This document shows, piece after piece, positions 58,290 through 64,000 of a DNA stretch of 64,000 bases. Origin of the DNA: Mytilisepta virgata (lineage: Eukaryota > Mollusca > Bivalvia > Mytilida > Mytilidae). Positions within the stretch are counted from its first letter, which is position 1. The number at the start of each line of letters is the position of its first letter. The position numbers and the translations under genes are program-made. The notes under the pieces are model-generated. The model saw only the letters and a program-made list of their open reading frames with translations. It ran no database searches and was not told the origin of the DNA. The stretch is from NCBI GenBank assembly GCA_028015205.1, contig CM051516.1, forward strand, positions 48,116,230 through 48,180,229, read 5' to 3'.

Positions 58290-58889
58290 TGTTATGATAT
58301 TGTAATTATTGTGTTTATTTGTCTTGGCCTAATTTGTTTTGCGTAGCCTTATGGCATGTATACTATGTTTACATAATATTTATAGTTGTTTACCAAATAA
58401 TGTTATAACTGCGCAGTTTAGAAATCACTGGAACAATAATGGATACTGATGGAATGACTAGAACTTTCTATTTGACTTACGTAATAATTATGGTGTGATT
58501 CGAACTTCTACCGTATTCCAGAAGTTTCCGTTCTACAGTATATATATGGACACGAAAGTTAAACTTGCAGAGCAGAACGTGTTGGACCTGATATTCTTGT
58601 GTTCTCAGCTGTTGGATTTATTTACGTTCCACACATCATCATTGACATACTTTTATTTGCGTTAAATCATACTAGATTGTGACTGATTGGATATAATATT
58701 CCGTTTGGATTCCCGCAACAGTGAGAAGAATTCCGGATTAGGAAAAGAAGGATTTTGAACAGTTAAGTTGACATTTTAGTTTATGTAATATTTTTTTTTG
58801 TAAACTTGTATATAATAAATCTTGTTAACTTTTTTTATTGATTTGTGTCTTTTGTTGGCTACAATTTAAAGGTGATTTCGGCCGTAACA
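58290..58889 (+). repeat. Gypsy-type 5' LTR
   Basis: Starts TGTTATGATATTG and ends GGCCGTAACA. Includes a TATA-like TATATATAT at about 58540 and an AATAAA at 58814-58819, a sensible layout for U3, R and U5. Confidence 0.9.
58540..58549 (+). promoter_or_regulatory. Candidate TATA box in the 5' LTR
   Basis: TATATATATGG in the middle of the LTR, about 270 bases before the AATAAA signal. Position fits an LTR promoter; not proven. Confidence 0.4.
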
Positions 58890-58894
58890 GAAAT

Positions 58895-58912
58895 TGGGGG
58901 CTCGTCTCGGGA
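58895..58912 (+). other. Primer-binding site, proline tRNA-like
   Basis: TGGGGGCTCGTCTCGGGA, five bases after the LTR end. It begins with TGG, the complement of the tRNA CCA end, and resembles the proline-tRNA primer sites used by many retroelements. Confidence 0.7.
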
Positions 58913-58979
58913 GAACGTTCATATCTTATTAAATTTTTTTCAGTATTTTTATTAGAATTAGCCAACAAAAGTCTACAAA

Positions 58980-59600
58980 ATGGAATTTGATGCTGGTAAA
59001 TTTTTGAAAACGCCAGACCTGGAAGGGTTTGATAAATTAAAGAAAGAAGAATTAGTGTTGCTTGCTAAACATCTAAAAATAGATTTTAGAACATCTATGA
59101 GAAAACAAATTATAAAAAATTTGGTAATAGACAATTTAGTTGATTTAGAAATATTTGGTGAAGAGGCTCTTGACCTCAAGGTCGAAAATATTGATGCTTT
59201 AAAATTAAAACAGCTTGAATTAGAACACGAACTTAAATTAAAACAATTGGAAAAACAATTTGAAAACGAAGTTAAATTAAAACAATTAGAAAAAGAAGAA
59301 AAACAATTACAGGCAGAACTTGAAATGAAGGAAAGGTTAGAGATGGAGAAAATAAAAATAGAAATGGCTAAAGTAGAAAGCAACACAAAGTCAAAATCAG
59401 AACATTTTGAGGCAGCAAAAAATATACGTTTGGTTCCTAAATTTTGTGAAAAAACGGTGGATAAATTTTTTCCACAATTTGAGAAAATTGTTCAAAATCT
59501 GAAATGGCCAAAGCATTATTGGACTGCTATGCTGCAAAGTGTTTTTGTGGGCAAGGCCGCTGAAATTTACTCAGCACTTTCTTCAGAAAAAAAGTTCTGA
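58980..59600 (+). CDS. Gypsy-type gag, N-terminal frame
   Basis: 206 codons from the first Met after the primer site. Residues 15-60 resemble a SAP-type helix pair (KLKKEELVLLAKHLKI..). A long charged coiled coil with repeated LKLKQLE follows, and then a capsid-like region (FFPQFEKIVQNLKWPKHYW). The frame stops at TGA 59598, directly after a run of seven A (59587-59593), and the rest of gag continues in another frame. The capsid homology across the break shows that this is one gag interrupted by a one-base change or a frameshift site. Confidence 0.75.
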   Translation: MEFDAGKFLKTPDLEGFDKLKKEELVLLAKHLKIDFRTSMRKQIIKNLVIDNLVDLEIFGEEALDLKVENIDALKLKQLELEHELKLKQLEKQFENEVKLKQLEKEEKQLQAELEMKERLEMEKIKIEMAKVESNTKSKSEHFEAAKNIRLVPKFCEKTVDKFFPQFEKIVQNLKWPKHYWTAMLQSVFVGKAAEIYSALSSEKKF

Positions 59601-60186
59601 TTATGACACTGTTAAACAGGAAGTTTTGAAAGCTTATGAGCTAGTGCCAGAAGCATATAGACAGAAATTTAGGTCTTATAAAAAGTTTGAAACACAAACC
59701 TATGTTGAATTTGCTAGGGAAAAAGAAGATTTATTTGATAAATGGCTTACGTCAAAGAAAATAGATAAAAATTTTGATAAATTAAGACAATTAATGTTAT
59801 TAGAAGAGTTCAAGCAGTGTGTTAATTTAGACTTAAAAACGCATTTAGATGACAAAACTGTTGAGACATTGCAAAATGCAGCTGTTGTTTCCGATAATTA
59901 TACCATTTCACATAAAAGAAGTTTCAAAGGTCAAAATTTTACTTCAAGCGGAAACTACAAAAATCAAAGCACTGAGCGTACTGATAGTAAGCCTGTTGCA
60001 CAGAATAAGAGTCCGTCTAGTTATAATATGTCTGGTCCAAAGTTTGATACTTTTGAGAAGAAGTCACTAACTTGTGCTTATTGTAAGAAAAATGGTCACC
60101 TGATGGCTGATTGTTTTAGACTCCAGAAGAAGAATGAAAGAGATCATAAGCCCAAGTCCAGTGCTTGTACCCGTTGTTACCAATAA
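59594..60186 (+). CDS. Gypsy-type gag, C-terminal part in a second frame
   Basis: Continues the capsid domain (YDTVKQEVLKAYELVPEAYR; FARE..LFDKWL) and ends with a zinc knuckle CAYCKKNGHLMADC of the CX2CX4HX4C type near the C-terminus. It has no start of its own and is +1 relative to the first gag frame. Its 3' end overlaps the start of pol. Confidence 0.72.
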
Positions 60187-63100
60187 GTTGGAATGTCCTG
60201 CGAGTCAGGCTTTTAAGTCCAGTTTTTGTGATTACATGGAGGATTATAAGCCCTTTATGTCTGATGGGTTTGTTTCTATTGTTGATAATACTACTCCTCA
60301 GCCTATTAAGATTTTACGGGACACTGGAGCTTCTCAGTCTTTGTTGTTAGAAGGTGTGTTGCCTTTGTCCGAGGAGACGTCCGTTGGTGCCTCCGTTTTG
60401 TTACGAGGTGTGGAGTTAGGTTGTATAGATGTTCCCCTCCATCGTATTTATTTGAAGTCAGATTTAATTACTGGACCAGTTGTTGTGGGTGTTCGTCCTA
60501 CTCTCCCTGTTGAGGGTGTTTCATTATTGCTAGGAAATGATCTAGCTAGGAACAAAGTGGTTGCTGAACCAATTGTTACAAGTGAACCGGTGGTGGATGC
60601 TAAATCACCTGAAGATGATGCTGAACTGTATCCAGCTTGTGTTGTTACTAGGGCAATGGCAAGAAAACAACAAGACGAGGATTTACAAGAAGGCCAGTAT
60701 GATTATATGGACCTTTCTGACACTTTCCTTGCCGACATTGAAGGTCCCGATAGCTCAAAAAAGGCCATAATAAGACCACCTGGTACTAACAAACGTGTAA
60801 TTATGCCATGGCCAGACGTGAACAGCCATTCATTAGACAAAAGAACATTTAGGGAAGAACAGAATAAAGACCCTGAGGTTCTTCAGCTCTGCAAGAGGGC
60901 TCTACCCCAAGAAGAAGCAGACAAAGTGGCCGAATGTTACTATCATCAAGACGGCATTTTAATGAGGAAGTGGAGGCCCCCTGATGCTATCCCAGAGGAG
61001 GAATGGAGAGTGGTATACCAAGTGGTGGTGCCTAAAGTCTATAGGCAAGAAATTATTGGTCTTGCCCATGACACCCCCTTGGCTGGACATTTAGGAATAA
61101 GGAAGACTTGCCTTAAGATCTTGCAACATTTCTACTGGCCCAGACTTAGAAATGATGTCGCAGAATACTGCAAATCATGTCATATATGCCAGGTTGTTGG
61201 CAAGCCTAACCAGAAAATACCACCAGCACCACTTCTGCCAATTCCAGCCTTTGAAGAACCTTTCAGCCGAGTACTTATTGATTGCGTTGGACCTTTACCA
61301 AAGACCAAGACTGGAAACGCTTATTTATTAACGATCATGTGTACATCCACTCGCTTTCCTGAGGCTATTCCCTTAAGGAATATCAAGACACCAACTATTG
61401 TCAAAGCTCTTATCAAATTTTTCACATTAGTAGGACTTCCTAAGTCTATACAGTCCGACCAGGGTTCAAATTTTATGTCAGGTTTATTTCAGCAGGTCGT
61501 TTACCAGTTAGGGATTGCTCAGTATAGATCAAGTGCTTATCATCCAGAATCTCAAGGTGCTTTAGAACGTTTTCATCAAACATTGAAGAACATGATTAGG
61601 ACTTTTTGTCTTCAATTTGATAGGGACTGGGATGATGGTGTTCACTTTCTACTTTTTGCGGTCAGAGAGGCTGTTCAAGAATCCCTTGGTTTTAGCCCCT
61701 TTGAGTTAGTGTTTGGTCATACTGTAAGGGGACCTTTGAAATTGATTAAGGAAAAATGGCTTACTGAACACACTGACTTGAATCTTCTAGACTATGTATC
61801 TAGATTTAAAGAAAAATTGTATACTGCTTGTCAAATTGTTCAGAAAAACTTAAAAACTGTACAGAATAAGATGAAAATATGGTATGATAAAGATGCCAGG
61901 GACAGAGTTTTTGAACCTGGTGATAAGGTACTTGTATTTTTGCCAGTCCCTGGGCATCCTTTACAGGCTAAATACTGTGGTCCTTATACAATTGACAGTA
62001 AAATCAATGATTTGAATTATATTGTAAAAACTCCAGGTCGGCGTAAACAAAATAGAGTGTGTCACATTAATATGTTAAAACCATATTTTGAGGGTACTAA
62101 TGAAGGTGAGAGTAAACCAGTTGCCACTTTAGCCATTGTTAAAACAGAGAACGATCATGACAAACCAGACATAATTGAACCATCTTTTGATTCCAAGACT
62201 ATAGAACAAACTGTTAGATTGAAAAATTCTGAAATTTTATCAGATTTAGACTCAAAACTTGCACATCTGACTTTCGATCGCAGAGAAAAATTGAAAACTT
62301 TGGTATTTTCTTTTAAAAATCTTTTTCCAGATGTGCCAAACAAAACCACTGCTGTTTGTCATGATGTTGATGTAGGCGATGCTTCTCCAATTAAGCAACA
62401 TCCTTACCGGCTCAATCCACTTAAACTTGATGTTATGAGACAAGAAATTAGATATATGCTTGACAATGATATTATTGAGCCGAGTAACAGTGAATGGAGC
62501 TCTCCTTGTCTTCTTGTACCCAAACCAGATAAAACCTTTCGTTTCGTTACTGACTTCAGAAAAGTAAACTCAGTCTCAAAATCTGACTCCTATCCGATTC
62601 CAAGGATAGACGATTGCATTGATAACATTGGACAATCAAAATTCGTAAGCAAATTCGATTTATTAAAAGGTTACTGGCAGGTCCCCCTGACACCGAGAGC
62701 TCGTGAAATATCAGCTTTTGTCACACCAGACGGCTTATTTCAATATACTGTCATGCCGTTTGGTATGAAAAATGCTCCAGCTACATTTCAAAGAATGATT
62801 AATAATGTTATAAAAGATTTAGACTGTTGTTATGCTTATATTGATGATCTTATTGTATGTAGTGATAGCTGGGAAGAGCATTTAACACATTTATATGATA
62901 CTTTTGATAGATTGTCACAATCAAATTTGACTGTTAATCTTGCTAAAAGTGAATTTTGTAAGGCCACTGTTGATTATTTAGGGCACACAGTTGGCCAAGG
63001 TCAAGTGAAACCTATTATGGCTAAAGTGGATGCAATTACCAATTTTTCTCCTCCTACAAATAAAAAACAACTTATGAGATATTTAGGCATGATTGGATTT

Positions 63101-63643
63101 TACAGAAAATTTTGTTCAAATTTTGCTACTGTTGTTCAACCATTGACTCATCTTTTACGAAAAGATTCTAAATTCATCTGGAGTGATAATTGTCAAAACT
63201 CTTTTGAAAAAAGCAAATCACTTTTAATTAACAGTCCCGTTCTTATCACTCCAGACTTTAAAAAGCAATTCAAACTTGCCGTTGATGCAAGTGATGTAGG
63301 AGTTGGAGCTGTTTTATATCAAGAAACAGATGATAATGTTGAGAAACCTATATCGTATTTTTCCAAGAAATTAGATAAACATCAGAAAAATTATTCCACT
63401 ATTGAAAAAGAATGTTTTGCACTGTTGTCTGCACTTCAACATTTTGATGTATATTTAAATCCCACTATGGATCCTATTCTGGTTTATACTGATCATAATC
63501 CTCTCACCTTCATACATAAAATGAGAAACAAGAACCAGAGGTTGACTAGGTGGAGTTTATTGTTACAGGAATATGATATTATTGTAAAACATATTAAAGG
63601 TAAAGATAACGTAATAGCAGATGCTTTATCTAGATCTTATTAA
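60134..63643 (+). CDS. Gypsy-type pol with order protease-integrase-reverse transcriptase-RNase H (1,169 aa)
   Basis: Residues 63-67 DTGAS mark the aspartic protease. The integrase zinc finger is H312, H319, C349 and C352. The integrase core has D383 (LIDCVG), D442 (SDQGSN) and E478 (GALERF), with the D35E spacing of the last two. A GPY/F-type module (CGPYTI, 615-620) ends integrase. Reverse transcriptase follows with FRFVTDFRKVN near 803-812, MPFGMKNAP at 874-882 and YIDD at 902-905. RNase H has D1051, E1091, D1120 and D1163. The frame is intact. In most Ty3/gypsy elements integrase comes last; integrase before reverse transcriptase is the Gmr1-type order. The frame is open upstream to about 60103 and overlaps gag in the +1 frame, so pol may need a frameshift or its own initiation. 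Confidence 0.93.
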   Translation: MKEIISPSPVLVPVVTNKLECPASQAFKSSFCDYMEDYKPFMSDGFVSIVDNTTPQPIKILRDTGASQSLLLEGVLPLSEETSVGASVLLRGVELGCIDVPLHRIYLKSDLITGPVVVGVRPTLPVEGVSLLLGNDLARNKVVAEPIVTSEPVVDAKSPEDDAELYPACVVTRAMARKQQDEDLQEGQYDYMDLSDTFLADIEGPDSSKKAIIRPPGTNKRVIMPWPDVNSHSLDKRTFREEQNKDPEVLQLCKRALPQEEADKVAECYYHQDGILMRKWRPPDAIPEEEWRVVYQVVVPKVYRQEIIGLAHDTPLAGHLGIRKTCLKILQHFYWPRLRNDVAEYCKSCHICQVVGKPNQKIPPAPLLPIPAFEEPFSRVLIDCVGPLPKTKTGNAYLLTIMCTSTRFPEAIPLRNIKTPTIVKALIKFFTLVGLPKSIQSDQGSNFMSGLFQQVVYQLGIAQYRSSAYHPESQGALERFHQTLKNMIRTFCLQFDRDWDDGVHFLLFAVREAVQESLGFSPFELVFGHTVRGPLKLIKEKWLTEHTDLNLLDYVSRFKEKLYTACQIVQKNLKTVQNKMKIWYDKDARDRVFEPGDKVLVFLPVPGHPLQAKYCGPYTIDSKINDLNYIVKTPGRRKQNRVCHINMLKPYFEGTNEGESKPVATLAIVKTENDHDKPDIIEPSFDSKTIEQTVRLKNSEILSDLDSKLAHLTFDRREKLKTLVFSFKNLFPDVPNKTTAVCHDVDVGDASPIKQHPYRLNPLKLDVMRQEIRYMLDNDIIEPSNSEWSSPCLLVPKPDKTFRFVTDFRKVNSVSKSDSYPIPRIDDCIDNIGQSKFVSKFDLLKGYWQVPLTPRAREISAFVTPDGLFQYTVMPFGMKNAPATFQRMINNVIKDLDCCYAYIDDLIVCSDSWEEHLTHLYDTFDRLSQSNLTVNLAKSEFCKATVDYLGHTVGQGQVKPIMAKVDAITNFSPPTNKKQLMRYLGMIGFYRKFCSNFATVVQPLTHLLRKDSKFIWSDNCQNSFEKSKSLLINSPVLITPDFKKQFKLAVDASDVGVGAVLYQETDDNVEKPISYFSKKLDKHQKNYSTIEKECFALLSALQHFDVYLNPTMDPILVYTDHNPLTFIHKMRNKNQRLTRWSLLLQEYDIIVKHIKGKDNVIADALSRSY

Positions 63644-63707
63644 AACACTGTATACATACTATATATTTTTGTATATATTGTTCATGAAGTTCTCGTTACA
63701 CTCAAAC

Positions 63708-63725
63708 TTCTTTTAAGGGGGGAGG
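63708..63725 (+). other. Gypsy-type polypurine tract
   Basis: AAGGGGGGAGG directly before the 3' LTR. Confidence 0.75.
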
Positions 63726-64000
63726 TGTTATGATATTGTAATTATTGTGTTTATTTGTCTTGGCCTAATTTGTTTTGCGTAGCCTTATGGCATGTATACT
63801 ATGTTTACATAATATTTATAGTTGTTTACCAAATAATGTTATAACTGCGCAGTTTAGAAATCACTGGAACAATAATGGATACTGATGGAATGACTAGAAC
63901 TTTCTATTTGACTTACGTAATAATTATGGTGTGATTCGAACTTCTACCGTATTCCAGAAGTTTCCGTTCTACAGTATATATATGGACACGAAAGTTAAAC
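63726..64000 (+). repeat. Gypsy-type 3' LTR, first 275 bp
   Basis: Identical by reading to 58290-58564; the rest lies outside the window, so the target duplication cannot be checked. Confidence 0.9.

Larger units (their letters stand above)
58290..64000 (+). mobile_element. Ty3/gypsy-type retrotransposon with Gmr1-like domain order, right end cut by window
   Basis: Plus-strand element with a 600-bp 5' LTR, a primer site like proline tRNA, gag in two frames, pol with order protease-integrase-reverse transcriptase-RNase H, a purine tract and the first 275 bp of the 3' LTR. The visible LTR parts read as identical, so the insertion is recent. It lies upstream of the last two large exons of gene B and on the opposite strand, probably in an intron. 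Confidence 0.92.

Noticed and set aside
57931..58305. Plus-strand frame of 124 codons
   Set aside because: Runs from intron into the gypsy LTR with no domain; chance frame.
58973..59386. Minus-strand frame opposite gag
   Set aside because: Low-complexity mirror of the lysine/leucine coiled coil of gag.
59587..59600. Canonical minus-one frameshift signal (A AAA AAG) in gag
   Set aside because: It is in the correct register, but a minus-one shift enters a frame that does not continue gag; the continuation is in the +1 frame.
1..64000. tRNA or rRNA genes
   Set aside because: No cloverleaf with typical A and B boxes or ribosomal core sequence was noticed on either strand by reading; a covariance-model scan would be decisive.

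Overview
The window looks like a piece of an animal nuclear genome, most probably a bivalve mollusc and perhaps a mussel. It is AT-rich, with short exons far apart in long repeat-filled introns. The repeats include a pearl-like tandem-core element ending in a hairpin, the 'AGCTCACCTGG' repeat that is common in bivalves, and several miniature inverted-repeat elements. The species assignment is inference; no bacterial or organellar feature was seen.

Host genes. All host exons recognised with confidence lie on the minus strand and belong to the polycystin-1-like (PKD1/PKD1L) family. Gene A runs from about 39.8 kb down to the left edge. Twelve exons with matching splice sites encode the helical membrane-proximal ectodomain, a von Willebrand factor A domain, a cysteine-free GPS-like segment, the first membrane segment, a PLAT/LH2 domain split over two exons, and the following membrane segments. 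It runs off the left edge. Its extreme 5' end was not found, and reading phase shows that one exon between 24.9 and 10.7 kb is also missing. Gene B runs from 57.9 kb down to about 47.2 kb and supplies only the C-terminal channel module (extracellular TOP domain, last membrane segments, cytoplasmic tail). Its upstream part lies beyond the right edge. The two sets of exons do not overlap in protein coverage, so they are either two tandem paralogues or displaced halves of one gene.

Mobile elements. A complete BEL/Pao retrotransposon (14.88-24.29 kb, minus strand) has 887-bp LTRs that read as identical, a 5-bp target duplication, one intact 2,054-residue gag-pol frame, and an extra upstream 231-residue frame resembling an SGNH/GDSL hydrolase. 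It sits inside an older non-LTR (LINE) fragment, which lies inside an intron of gene A. At the right edge (58.29 kb to the end) a Ty3/gypsy-type element on the plus strand carries its integrase before the reverse transcriptase, the order known from Gmr1-type elements. Its gag is broken by a frame change at an A7 run, and its second LTR is cut by the window end. A second LINE (42.2-46.4 kb, plus) is interrupted and has a duplicated 3' tail. Several 5'-truncated copies of another reverse-transcriptase element share a 3' end.

Other repeats. Three nearly identical 1.37-kb units at 32.13-36.27 kb each carry the same short open frame of unknown function behind a splice-acceptor-like site. Others are a pearl-like 157-bp satellite, a CTTAAG-rich inverted-repeat element with a partial duplication, an element with long terminal inverted repeats, and several foldback sequences. 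Long stretches at 28.4-31.0, 38.6-39.6 and 47.3-52.1 kb hold little beyond AT-rich intron-like sequence and repeat fragments.
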